Below the pieces are notes generated by a model. The model was not told the origin of the DNA. It saw nothing but the letters and a program-made list of their open reading frames with translations, and did no database searches. Shown here piece by piece: positions 1 to 10,600 of a stretch of 64,000 nucleotides of DNA. The stretch is from the NCBI GenBank assembly GCA_949317995.1, contig OX439039.1:71558002-71622001 (forward strand), given 5' to 3'. The position numbers and the translations under genes were made by a program. Origin of the DNA: Acholoe squamosa (taxonomy: Eukaryota > Annelida > Polychaeta > Phyllodocida > Polynoidae). How positions within the stretch are numbered: the stretch's first letter is position 1; each line of letters starts with the position of its first letter.

Positions 1-939
1 CTGTTTCTATGAAGTGATGTTGAGAACAGACGTCCTGATAAGTATCAGGCTCGCCCTCTCCAGCCCGACAGGGTACGTTGAACTGGTATCAATAGACGCT
101 GGCCGAGGCTGGATAAGTGTACGCGTACAGTAGTTACCTGAACAGGATGTGGGTATACAAAAATGGGTTAGTGCGGGCTGCAGATAAGGGCGTTAGGCCT
201 TTAGGGGTGGCCATTTTGAGATGACAATCCATGACAGTGGGGAGGGGGGAGAGGGGGGGGGCAGATCGACAAGCTATTGGGCCGAAGCAAAGATTATTAT
301 CTTTTGGTTTGATCCGGGGTTTTGATATAGACAAGGTCTAAAATACTACCATAACAAGGAGGATTCTACATTGTACTACGTTTACACTCGACCCCTGATG
401 TTGCAAAATTACCACCCCCACCGGCAGCCTCTGCTTGCACCCTTCCTGTCTATACACAGCTGAGTACACACCCCACCCCTACCCCCACATTACACCCTCA
501 TGGCACATCTCTTGCCCTGGCACGACCAGGGTAGGTGCATCATCTTGCATCACATTTTTGAATTACCTCCGGCCATGACTACCTCTTAAACAAAATATAG
601 TATTTCTTTAATATACTTCCATCAGCTTTGTGTAGCTTTTGAAACTGTTGTTCGTGTCACGTGTGTGATGGGAATGGAGGGACTGGGCCTGGGGTACGAG
701 TGGGTGGGGTGAAAATGGTGGGTTAGGGGGTGGGGATGATTAAGTGGCTTCCCTGTATCATGTGTATGCAGCAGGTGCGAACAGGTGCCTCTGTCCTAAA
801 AGGTGTATCAGAAACTTCATCAAGCATTACATACATGTAGGACAAGTTTTACACTGAAAATAGTGGTTGCCACACACGCTCCTTTGCTTATTTCAATGAG
901 TGACATATGACGCAGTATTCTTATTGTATAATGAAGACC
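1..939. other. Non-coding stretch, nothing recognised
   Basis: No open reading frame with protein-like composition is seen on either strand. The sequence holds short G-rich runs (around 240-262 and 715-740) and AT-rich patches, but no clear terminal repeats, tRNA-like boxes or splice-bounded exons. Best read as intergenic DNA upstream of the GC-rich patch at 1.5-2.3 kb. Confidence 0.5.
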
Positions 940-1365
940 GGGGGGGGGGGGGCACTGACTCTTTGTAGGTCACCCTCAACTGCCGCCCTACCTCCCTATC
1001 ACTCAGTAATCTTGAAATCTGACCGCCCTACTTGAGTGGGAAAGATGGACTTTGACCACCCTCCTTTTTCAACAATCCCAAATAGTGCCTGGAGCGCCCA
1101 CCCCTCCAAGCCTCTATCCTTAACCAAACTATTGTCCTCATGCATTTGTATGAAGCAGATTTTTTTTTATTGACCAGCAATGTGTTTCTTATGGCATTGT
1201 ATGTATAAACAATACACTCTGATGGAAAATCACCGCCCTGCTATTAGGGACTTCATGGGAATCTACCGCCCTACCTTTTTTGGATCTCTAGGAAATCCAC
1301 TGCCACCACTCCCGAGAGTCAGGCTGCAGTCAGTATCCAAATCATGGGCAAGTGCCCCCCCCCCC
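940..1365. mobile_element. MITE-like element with poly-G/poly-C termini (copy 1)
   Basis: The element starts with 13 G followed by CACTGACTC. It ends with AAGTG followed by 11 C, so the ends are inverted repeats of the form G(n)CACT. Inside are at least five copies of a motif close to ACCGCCCTACCTTTTT (for example near 977, 1021, 1056, 1231, 1266). The second copy at 13025-13432 has the same ends, a similar length (about 410-430 bp) and the same habit of repeating an ACnGCCC-T(n) motif. No transposase is present, so it would be non-autonomous. The superfamily is not known to me. Confidence 0.5.
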
Positions 1366-1499
1366 TGGAATGAAGAACATGTTTTCAGTGATTCTAGTAA
1401 GAGGGTCTATGCCCTACTAGTATGTCTTAAAAGCAGTTAAGTAACTCTTAACAATTCACATTTGGCAGAGGTTCATTTCAGGGACTACTGTGAGTGAAC

Positions 1500-1850
1500 A
1501 TGTCACCGCCTTGCATGAACGCTCGCCATTTGTATGCCTCTAAATGCCCTTGGCAGAGCGCCATCTTTTATCTGTCTCCCCCATGGGGCGGGGTGAAGGG
1601 TGGGGCCTGGATGGTGGCTTCCAATAAATAAACCATTTATGCCACCCCTATACAACCCCTAGTCTTTGAACAAGTCTGGAGCATGACCGCATCTTGGCCC
1701 CTTCTTCAGAGCCCCCATCCTCGTCGGGGCATTGTTATTTAAATTAGTTCTTTCCAATTATGAATTGAGGGTAGCCAGGAGGCACATTTTCCTTTGTCTG
1801 GCGCGAGGGGGCGCTGGGGCGGTCGATTCAGCAGCGACGTAGGGAGTGAG
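1500..1850 (+). promoter_or_regulatory. Possible promoter of the downstream host gene
   Basis: A GC-richer patch in an AT-rich region. It contains GCGCCATCTT at about 1558 (YY1-like), GGGGCGGGG at about 1585 (Sp1/KLF-like) and a CpG-rich stretch near 1800-1835. It lies directly upstream of the candidate non-coding exon ending at 2310. There is no TATA box at a defined place, as is usual for broad metazoan promoters. This is an inference from composition and the downstream splice donor; no transcript evidence is available. Confidence 0.3.
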
Positions 1851-2310
1851 TGCACCACCACGGCCACCACCACTGCACCACTACACCACCACCACTGGAG
1901 AGTGGCCCCCATGTGTGTGTGTGTGTAGGAGGGAGTGTGTGTGTCAGTCTGGGAGTGCTTAGGGTGGCTACTCTTCTGCCCGTGTTCTCTCTCCGGGCGC
2001 TGACACCCATACCCGCCAACGCCGCCACCACCGCCGCTGCTGCTGCCACCGGGACCCTTACTAAGCATATAGGTGGTGGAGGGAGCGCCAGGAGAGGCTG
2101 ACAGCAAGAAGGAGTTGTGGGGAATGTACAGCAGCCACCATATTATAGAGACAGGGGAGGAGGCATTACAACATTGGGAAGCAGGCAGTGCCAGCTATGG
2201 CAGCCTCCTTTACTACCACTAGCCGACTACTACTGACACTCCAACACCAATACCCACATACTCAGGCCGCCGCCGCCTGCCCGGTCACTCTAGGGCCGGC
2301 TGCAGTCAAG
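1850..2310 (+). other. Candidate 5' non-coding exon 1 of the host gene
   Basis: The stretch ends with GCAGTCAAG followed by GTAAGGAATG, a strong metazoan 5' splice-site match at 2310/2311. It is GC-rich, with CCACCA and GCCGCC runs, unlike the AT-rich DNA after it. The next plausible acceptor on the same strand before the coding exon is the pyrimidine-rich tract ending CTACAG at 27759. Joining the two gives a 5' UTR, since reading from the ATG at 2188 across the junction soon meets a stop. The left boundary is a guess. Alternatively this belongs to another gene or is not transcribed. Confidence 0.35.
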
Positions 2311-2859
2311 GTAAGGAATGATCCAGTGTTGTGGTTCGCTGGCCGCACGGCAAGTTACCAGGGGCAGAGGGGGCTCTTGGACGAGCATTAATGGGGTCGG
2401 GGGAGGGCTGGGTGTCTGGGACCGTGCACGGCACGTGTAGGACGAGGAGCAGGGTGATGATGCAGGGGGTTGGCAGGAGCAACCTAGGGGGAGGGTTGAA
2501 AGAAGGCAGGGCACAAGGGCGTCCGTCGTATGGGTATGGACAGCGCCTGCCAGCCTGTAGCCTGTAGGTTTTGTCAGTGATATACATCGGGCGGTGACCT
2601 ACATTCAGAGGCTCTATAAATATGGTACTCCGGCAGCAGAAGGTGGTGGCGGTGGGCAGTGCGCCGTTAGTGGTGTCAGACTCAGTCTGTCTGCGGGTTG
2701 GGTTTTCTTGGTAAAATGGGGGCGGTGTGTTACGAGCACAACATTGTTGTCATGTCTTGGACTCGTGCTTAACATGAGTCATGTTATCGTGGGCTGGCCC
2801 CACGTGTTTTAAAGGTACAGCAAGAGACACTAGAGACATGCCACATGACTAACATCGGT

Positions 2860-3125
2860 AACCCCTTCATTAACGCTTCAAGTTCAATCATGTCATTGGC
2901 ATGGGTTGTCATGATGCATGAATGCATCCCTGGAAAATCAACTTTTCATGACTGCATTAATGCATTATCCCCATATATAGTTATGGCAATTCTAGGGTCG
3001 GCATGATATAATATGAATGCAGCCCTGGCAAGTAGACCCACCTGGCAAATCATGTCATTCATGGTGCCCATCAATTGACATGATCTTATGGTGATCCATG
3101 AGTGCATGTACTGCATTTAAAGCTT
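2860..3125. repeat. Decayed copies of the CATGATGCAT repeat family
   Basis: Contains TCATGATGCATGAATGCA followed by CCCTGG (about 2909-2935), the shared signature of a family scattered through the window. Other occurrences are near 10390-10580, 20540-20760, 21310-21430, 30480-30850, 37590-37690, 38905-38985 and 42760-42965. The better-kept copies at 5322-5818 and 30689-30844 have ends flanked by TTAA, so the family is probably a TTAA-inserting MITE. Ends are not clear in this copy. Confidence 0.4.
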
Positions 3126-3914
3126 TAGAAGACTCCTATCCTACATTGGTATATGATGATTGTAGGATTATTCAGGGTTGTGACCGTGTAATGTATTGAT
3201 ATCGTGATATAATATTACCATGGTAGGTCTATAAATAGCCAGGCTCAGTAGCTACAATGTCAATGTGAATGTCCAGTGTTATGGATATATGTGGTGTCCT
3301 AATGCAACTGTCAAGATTGATATTCTACACGATCTTCTATTCAGGGGTTTCTTATTCTATCAAGCCATACAATACATTTTGCACGATCTTCTATTCAGGA
3401 GTTTCTATCAAGCCATACACTGTGTGCCGACTTGAAATTAGAATTTAATCCCTCTTTACTTAGTCTTAGTTGATGTAAATAACATGTTCGTTTCGGGTAC
3501 CTAGCTAAACTGGAGCCGACCCTTATTTCCTCTGTGGTATTTCATAAAGTTTTGATGATTTCCATTGCTCTTTGGACCAAAATCGATAAAACAATTCATT
3601 GATAGAATTCTTTTTTCTTTTTTTTAACAATTTTGAAGAAAATGCATGTTTTTCGATCATTTTAGTGACCCATTTGTCTTTGTGACATTAAAAACAATAG
3701 ATGATACTTTAGAGTTTAATTAGATATTTTGGACTCCAAAATTTGCTCAAAAATAGGGGGTGCACCCCCTCCTTCATGGCCGCGCCCCCTCCTTTTCCAA
3801 ATCCTGGATCCGCCACTGCATAAACACAGTCATATTCATAAGTTCCCACCCTATCCATATGCATGATCCGTGCCAGCTTGTATACATTATGAACTTAATA
3901 ATCAGTCCATATAT

Positions 3915-5216
3915 GGGTCAATCCACTGAAAGTGGGCACTTGTCCATGGTAGAGCGTCATTTTTAAAAACTAAGAATTAGATCATGAAACTTAATTTTAT
4001 TGATAGCCCTATATCTTGGCTCTTAGGAAAGGTTCATTCAAGTCACTAACTCCCAAGCGGTCAGTTTTTATTGCAAATATTCAAAATTATGAAAATGTAA
4101 TGGGCGTGAGCAAAATGAATTCTTCTCTACATCACAGAAATATTTATCAGAACTACATGATTTTCAGTTAGGATATTTGACAAAAGGTCCCAAAGCCACA
4201 CTATGAAGAAAATAGGAAAAAAAGATGGAGATTTACAATACATAAGGAAATAATATGAATGTAATGGGCGTGAGCGTAATGGGCGTGAGCGAAACAACTT
4301 TCCCAGGCTTCAGACAGCAACTCAGCAATATAACCTCACCCAGAATTAATCTAGGCAATAAAAATAATCTAAGAATACTTATAGGATGCATTTGGAATGC
4401 ATCAAGCCTGCCAACATGCTTGCAGTGCATTTTACTCACGCCCATTACGCTCACGCCCATTACGCTCACGCCCATTACATCTGTCAGTTAACCCCTCTTT
4501 TTGGCATAACCAAGGCATGTAGAGACTCCAGTCTTTTTTTAAAATGACTTATTAACAATAGATCTTCAAGTTAGGCTGGTTGAAAGAAAGAAAACTTTGA
4601 TAGTATTTGTCCTGGATGCAGAAATTTGAATGTAATGGGCGTGAGCAAAATGGACTTGAAAATACGTGAATATGTACTGCACAGTCATGCCTGCAAGTAG
4701 ACCCTAAGTTTCTGTACCAGAAAATCTCCTATGATGACCCTAATCTTGGTGGGAAATAAGAAGATTGAGGGTAGTGTTTTAGTAGGCCTACCAGTGTACT
4801 TTCATTTTGCTCACGCCCATTACCGCACCTGTATTTGGTTATGGAAATGAACAGGGGAAAAGGAATGCCAACCAGAGCACCTCCAAACAACATGAAAATG
4901 TTAGATAGGACCCCCCACTAAGGAATAGATAAAATTATATTGGTCTGTTGCTGTTTGGCTTGATGGTATAGACCCTGGGATGAGGTGGAAATTGAATAAA
5001 AAGGCAATTTGTGGCCATTTTTGAACTTTGGGCCACCATATCTAAAAAAATAGCAGGCCGACATATGTAAACTTGCCCTTCTTTTGAAGCCCAAGGTGTT
5101 TTCTTTGAAATGAAACCAGAAATAAGAAGAATGGTTACTTTCTTTTTATTTTACAGCCCCCTGTATCCAAAAAAGACCAAAAAAGACCCAGGTGCCCACT
5201 TTCGGTGGATTGACCC
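3915..5216. mobile_element. 1.3-kb DNA transposon-like element with internal copies of TAATGGGCGTGAGC
   Basis: The ends are inverted repeats of at least 25 bp with one mismatch, beginning GGGTCAATCCAC at 3915 and ending GTGGATTGACCC at 5216. ATAT flanks both sides (3911-3914 and 5217-5220), a likely 4-bp target duplication. Inside, the 14-bp word TAATGGGCGTGAGC occurs eight times, with one base changed in one copy. Forward starts are 4098, 4262, 4277 and 4633. Reverse starts are 4434, 4449, 4464 and 4809. The pairs can fold into hairpins. There is no transposase-like reading frame, so it is non-autonomous. The superfamily is unknown. The internal words may be transposase-binding sites, or the scars of a second element inserted inside. 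Confidence 0.65.
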
Positions 5217-5321
5217 ATATAATGATTGGTCCATGTATAATAATGCCAACGTGGGTAGAGAGGATCCGAATTATTCATGCCATGTATAATAGCCTAATGA
5301 TGTGCAGGGTGAAATGATTAA

Positions 5322-5818
5322 CCATTTAAGAGCAGCATGGTGCCTGAGAAATATCCTCCTTCCCTGGTCGTCATGATGCAACAATGGCTGTCTCAGAGAT
5401 GTCAGAGTTTCAGATTTTCTCTGATTTCAGAGGTTCAAAGGTGATATTTTACTACAGAAATAATAAGATTTTTTTTTTAAATGAATATTTTATGATTCTG
5501 ATATTTCTTCAAGATACACCCAACCCTAAGTGATTAATTTTGAAGGTATTTGTCACTCTGATTAGAGTATAACCCCCCTTTTGAAGTGCCTCAAAATAAT
5601 TTTCAAAGTTTCGCCAAATATCGAACTGACATCTCTGCTGTCTACAGTAGTGCATTCAAGTATTGTGCCATCACTTTGGGATTGTTTCTACCTCATGGGG
5701 TCGACATGATACATAAATAGACCCACCATTGCTGCATTCATGTAACATAACAAATGTGGTGGAAGTAATATGTACCAAGGGATGTAGTGAATGAATGGCG
5801 TATGTAACATTTAAATGG
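5322..5818. mobile_element. TTAA-flanked MITE, CATGATGCA family
   Basis: The left end TTAA|CCATTTAAGAGC (TTAA at 5318-5321) mirrors the right end CATTTAAATGG|TTAA (TTAA at 5819-5822). TTAA target sites are known for piggyBac and Kolobok type transposons. The interior holds CATGATGCAACAATG and other words of the family seen across the window. No coding sequence. About 497 bp. Confidence 0.5.
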
Positions 5819-7889
5819 TTAATAAGCAGGCCACGTCAGCTGTGTATCGTGATGATGACACGGTCACAGGTGTCAGTAATCCTCACCAGATGTATAAACA
5901 TTAATGGTGTCATCAGATTAACTTGTGGAAGGTGACGGGTTTTTACATGTGCAGCAAATTTTATACAAGGTAGCCCCCCCCCCACCTTAACCCTTTAATA
6001 GCTGGACAGATGGGAGGGCAGGTTATCTTTGCTTCCTATCCCAGATACATATTATCTCATGTGTGATGAAAAAACAAATCAGACTATTAAGAGATTTTTT
6101 ATATCGCCCGATGTCCCATTCAAGGCATTAGAAAGATAGTAGCATACCAACTTAGTAATTACGAAAGTAATTGAGTGGAAAATGGTACATGAAGATTAAG
6201 GAAGGCATGCGTTGAACACGAAGGTAGAAAAGAAATAGCCTTTGAGAACTATTGACTCTCAACGTTTGTGAGGATACTGAAATGGAACCGTAACAGAGGA
6301 TAAAACAGTAGGTGTGTAGTCAAGACCCTTGAAATTATAAGTGCACATGGGAAAATATGAATTATGCAGCGAACATGTATTATGCACTCAATCAACCTAA
6401 TAATAATGCAAAATTATTGAGGTCATTGATATGCATCTCTCTGGTATAATTGAGAGCCTCTGTGCCAAAATCTTCATTTGTTGCCCTTTATTCCTCAAAA
6501 GGCCCAGTAATTGAGGGATGACTCGAATCATCTTATTTGTATGTTATTATACGACAATTATTATATTATTATTTAATGACATCACAAAGAGACGTCTGAA
6601 TGTACTGATGATTCAAAACAGGTTCAATATTAAAAAAGGATATCACCCTCTATAGAGCCTGTATAAATTAAAGAATAAAAACAGACAAACAATTCTTTGG
6701 ATATGGCCAAGAAACCTGTGTTACAACACAACAATTATAGCTCCTATTAAGAAGTTAAGAATATTTCCCTGATGTTGCTCAAACCGGAAGCGACCCACAG
6801 GTACATGTACCCCTTATCGAGCTAATAGTTGGTGACCTGATTAGTTACTGTTATCATGCAACGTAGCCAGCGGTGATAATATTGCTGAGAAAGATGGAAA
6901 AAAAATTATATACTCTATGTCTAAATAGTTGGTTAAACCAACTGGGGGTTTCCTTAATGAGTTAAGAACATTATATTATTTGCAGCAGATATTAGAGCTC
7001 TTGAATGAAATCACAGATTGTTGTTTGTCCAAGGTGGTTAACTAGGCTCAATCAATAAGTTATCAGTAGGATGGTTTTGAAATCTACAATAACTGGCGTA
7101 TCTAGAATGAAATGCGCCCGGACCAGAAGGCAGTATCTACTTCTCCTATCAGTGGCTACTAAGAATATGCTGATCAACAACTGCATATTGCAGTAGTTAC
7201 TGCTGAAATACTTCCAAAACAGCTGACTCTACACTGCATTTTCAGTCTAGACTCAGTAGTGTACTGACTATCAGCTGAGTATGCACTGCATTTCAGGCTA
7301 GAATCAGTAGTCTACTGACTCTCAACTGAATGTTAATAGATACCAGAAATGTCACACTGTGCAGCAGCATAGATGCAGTAGTCTACTGACCATCTACTGG
7401 TATGACTCTGTCCATTCATGCTTCTAAGACAGTCCATAGTGTGAGTGTCAGTATGCTTGTGAACAGCAATCAAAATATTCAGTAATGTAATAATGGAACT
7501 ATCCAGTGTTTGTGCAGACAAGCATACTTCACCCCTTTGCATATGAATATCTTATTCAGTGCCAGTAATGGATACATATGGATGTTGGGGTGTATGACTG
7601 AGTAATTACTCACTGACTTTATGTAGGGCACAAATATACTGAATCATCAAGTAATCTTTTGGTCCCCATCATAACACTTTTTTTACATAGTATACATGTA
7701 TCATTGATAATTACAAAGTGCTTGTCTCATCACCTTTCAGTTAACTGAAAGGCATTATACTATAGCAGCACTCTATAGATATGTCTACTCTTACCCTTTG
7801 GCTATGGTAAGAGTTACCCAGAACTACTAAATCAATACTGCCCTAGCCCCCTCCTACATGATTCACATGCACTACTAGGAAGTACATGA

Positions 7890-9012
7890 TCTCTCTCGTA
7901 GAAGGCGCAGCCCGTTCAGAAGGCGTACCCCCCACCCAGAGAAGGCTGGTTCGCGTAGAAAGCGCACCTATCTCCTCTGAATTGGTATTTTGAAAAACCT
8001 CAAGCTCAGGCAGTCTGGTCCGCATATAAGGCGCACCTGGGACTCCTTGCAAAAGGGGATAGCCTTAATAAGGGCAGAGGATTAGTCAGGTATGATGCTG
8101 ACCATATATTTTTTTTGAATACCACAAATGAGGTTTGAAGAAAAGTAGAACTTCATTCTGACATTGTAGCAGTTTTTTTTGTTTCTTTTTCTACATTCAA
8201 GCATTCTATCAATGTTGTGGCATGTGAGTGAATGAATTTAAATCACCACATTATCTAAACATAGTTTGAACATCTGTTCCTAAGTCAAACATATAGCAAG
8301 TGTATGTGAATGGTATACTTGCTCCGTCAGGTGGCACTTCTAGGAAATATTCCTGTAGTGGCACAATATAGGCCTACCTCATGAGTGGGAGACAGGGGAC
8401 ACATTGATCCATATCTGTTGCCACTCTCCACTAGGTTGTATTCCCAGTACTGTAGTTATAAACAGATTTAAGGTTATGTAGGGGCATATCCATGCTTTGA
8501 TCACTGATTTACATGATACTTTTCATGTTATCGTGTCAATAGGTCACCATGATGTGGTTGGTTTGTCCCAAACTGTGTCAGAAGATAGTATGCATTATAC
8601 TCCAAACTTCAAACTGTACCCTGTTCATGATCATTTATAATCATGCATTCAATAGGAATAGTTCCCAGAAGTGCCACCAGATGGAGCCAGTATACCATTC
8701 ACATACACTTGCTTTATGTTTGACTTAGGAACAGATGTTCAAACTGTGTTTAGATAATGTGGTGATTTAAATTCATTCTCTCACATGCCACAACATTGAT
8801 AGAATGCATGAATGTAGAAAAGGAAACCAAAAAATCTGATGCTACAATGTCAGAATTAAGTTCTACTTCTGGTCTCACCTCATTTGTGACATTCAAAAAA
8901 TCATATGCTCAGCATCATAACCATTTTTCCCAATTGAGATATCGGAAAAACCCGCGTATAAGGCGCACCTCCAACTCAAGGCAGCCTTGCTCCCGCATAT
9001 AAGACCCATGAA
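7890..9012. mobile_element. Element with repeated TATAAGGCGCACC motifs, split by a foldback
   Basis: The words GTAGAAGGCGCA, CGCGTAGAAAGCGCACC and CGCATATAAGGCGCACC lie on the left (7898-8045). CGCGTATAAGGCGCACC and CCGCATATAAGACCC lie on the right (8952-9008). This block is missing from the sister copy of element A (its equivalent site is near 25190), so it is an insertion. TAAGGCGCACC motifs are known from eukaryotic ISL2EU-type transposons; that assignment is from memory and tentative. Exact ends are not certain. Confidence 0.45.
8091..8919. mobile_element. Foldback element with about 265-bp inverted arms
   Basis: The left arm 8091-8353 and right arm 8654-8919 are reverse complements with few mismatches. 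They meet at a spacer of about 300 bp. The ends read TA|TGATGCTGA and TCAGCATCA|TA, which suggests a TA target duplication as in Tc1/mariner-type MITEs. It sits inside the GCGCACC-motif element and is therefore younger than it. No protein is encoded. Confidence 0.7.
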
Positions 9013-9035
9013 CGATCTGATTCACACATAGCTGA

Positions 9036-9110
9036 TGGGGGCGGTGGCTCAGGGGGCTAATGCGTTGGTAGAGTAATCAGAAGATCCCAAGTTCAAATCC
9101 AGCAAGGACC
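9036..9110 (+). repeat. tRNA-like segment (pol III A and B boxes) inside element A
   Basis: GGTGGCTCAGGGG fits the A box consensus TGGCNNAGTGG. AAGTTCAAATCC, about 40 bp on, fits the B box GGTTCGANTCC. The same segment is on the minus strand at 25109-25187 in the other copy of element A, so it was already part of the parent element. It is too diverged and lacks a clear acceptor stem to be called a working tRNA gene. It could be a SINE captured early, or element A could itself be derived from a tRNA-related sequence. Confidence 0.5.
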
Positions 9111-9314
9111 ACCTAGAAAGGCATTGGTAGTGCCAGTACTAGAACAGTGGCTGCTTCTTTTATGCTTCTACCTGCCCCCAGCAGTAGTTTTCAGTATGAT
9201 CTACTGCTATAGCAGCAGCCATGCAGTAGTGCTGATTGAACACCTCCCCAACCCCATATATGGTCATGCAGCATTAAATAAGTAGATACTGTTCAAATGC
9301 TGCCATCTAATTTA

Positions 9315-9547
9315 CCGTAATCTCCCACGTATAAGACGCAGTGCGCGTATAAGACGCACCCCTAACTTGCCAATGGCTGTTTCGCGTATAAGACGCACAT
9401 CTTAAGGCTGAAATTTTTAAGATTAGTACATTTATATAGTAAAAGTACCCCTCGTATAAGACGCACCCCAAACTTCAGATAATCCTATAAGACGCACCAG
9501 GCACTTGTTTGGCGTAAAAAACGCGTCTTCTACGCGGGAGATTACGG
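9315..9547. mobile_element. TA-inserting MITE with CGTATAAGACGCAC motifs, copy 1
   Basis: The ends CCGTAATCTCCC and GGGAGATTACGG are inverted repeats flanked by TA (9313-9314, 9548-9549). Inside, CGTATAAGACGC-type words recur about six times. The sister copy of element A reads through here without the MITE (TCATTTACATAATTGGG near 24889-24905 on the minus strand), an empty site that confirms a TA duplication. No coding capacity. The motif style recalls ISL2EU elements; this is not proven. Confidence 0.75.
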
Positions 9548-10374
9548 TACCTAATTGGGACAACTGATTCAATTCCGACTTAGCGGGATACATTATTGAC
9601 CAATGAGAAAATTCCTTTCATTCACTACCGACTTTTCAGGGTGCATTACGTAACACCTGGTACCCATCAGCTCGCTGTTATCAGTCCTTATCTCACAAGG
9701 TATCAGCTTAAGCAGGGGTCGTCCTACTAAGGAACACGCTAAGGCCATATACTGCTTGTATGCTGCCAATACTACTGTTCTACTACTGTACACTGCTGCA
9801 AGTTTTGTGGTGCTGAGCAGTAGAATGCCAGTAGATGCTGATACAATACTGTTTCTGATGTTGCTTTCACACTGAATCACTACTGTCACACCACACTGTT
9901 TCCCAGCTGCTTTAGTGCTGCTTTTTTACTTTAATCATTCTCCAAAATATAGGTCATAGGGACCTCATAGCCAAATTGGGTTCGCCAGCTTATCTGACAT
10001 AAATGATATTTAACATTTGATGTTATAGGGGTAGATAGATAGTGAATGGCTTTAGTGATATCATTCGGATGGGAAGAATTTCTTTTTGTAGTTGAAATTT
10101 TCTTGGCACCCCATGGAGGAATCCCTCCCCCCACGCGTTGTTAAACAATGAGCACTCCCTCATACAACCCACATGTGTACAGTAATTGCTATGCCACCTT
10201 GATAAATTCATATTATAAATCGATGTACTGAGGTGCTAGAACAAAATATATATGGCCCCTATATGTGAGAAACTAATTACAAGAGGACAAAGGTATTGGA
10301 TCTCTGATCCTACATACAGGTAGTTCCAATTCATTGCAAATAGCACGTACACAGCCCCTATTTATTGATTCCAA

Positions 10375-10600
10375 TAGCCCTTTAAAGGCCGCTGATGCAT
10401 GGGTGCATCATGTCCATTGGTCATCATGATGCACCAATGAAGTGCTTGTGAGTCTGCTCGGCAGCACCTCATTGGGGCATTATTGACCTTCTGGGAGTGT
10501 ATCAGTCCCATAGGGTAGTCATGATGCATGGATGTAGCCCTGGCGAGTTACTCGCCAGGGCTACATTCATGCATGATGGCATTAGAGGTCCTTAAACAGT
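10375..10600. repeat. CATGATGCA-family repeat with a perfect hairpin
   Basis: Begins CCCTTTAAAGGCC and contains GTCATCATGATGCACCAATG and a hairpin whose arm is TGTAGCCCTGGCGAGT, immediately followed by its complement (about 10533-10565). The same words in the same order occur at 30689-30844. Right end not sharply defined. Confidence 0.45.

Larger units (their letters stand above)
7118..9930 (+). mobile_element. Large non-autonomous element 'A', plus-strand copy, with nested insertions
   Basis: The left end is CCGGACCAGAAGGCAGTA. The copy is colinear with the reverse complement of 24677-26371, with many CAGTAGTCTACTGA-like words in both. It is interrupted by four insertions absent from the other copy: an element with TATAAGGCGCACC motifs at about 7890-9012, a foldback nested inside that at 8091-8919, a TA-flanked MITE at 9315-9547, and about 180 bp at 9573-9751. 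The right terminus is diverged or lost after about 9930. No transposase is seen. Both copies include a tRNA-like segment (9036-9110 here). The complete minus-strand copy shows the inverted ends. Confidence 0.7.

Noticed and set aside
1739-2107. 122-codon minus-strand frame and overlapping plus-strand frames in the GC-rich patch
   Set aside because: Low-complexity Gly/Val and His/Thr runs from GGT/CCA repeats. No start context or domain; better explained as a non-coding exon or promoter.
7340-9550. CRISPR-like array from the repeated CGTATAAGACGCAC and CAGTAGTCTACTGA words
   Set aside because: Spacing is irregular, words occur in both directions, and they lie inside elements with inverted ends. 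The setting is eukaryotic.
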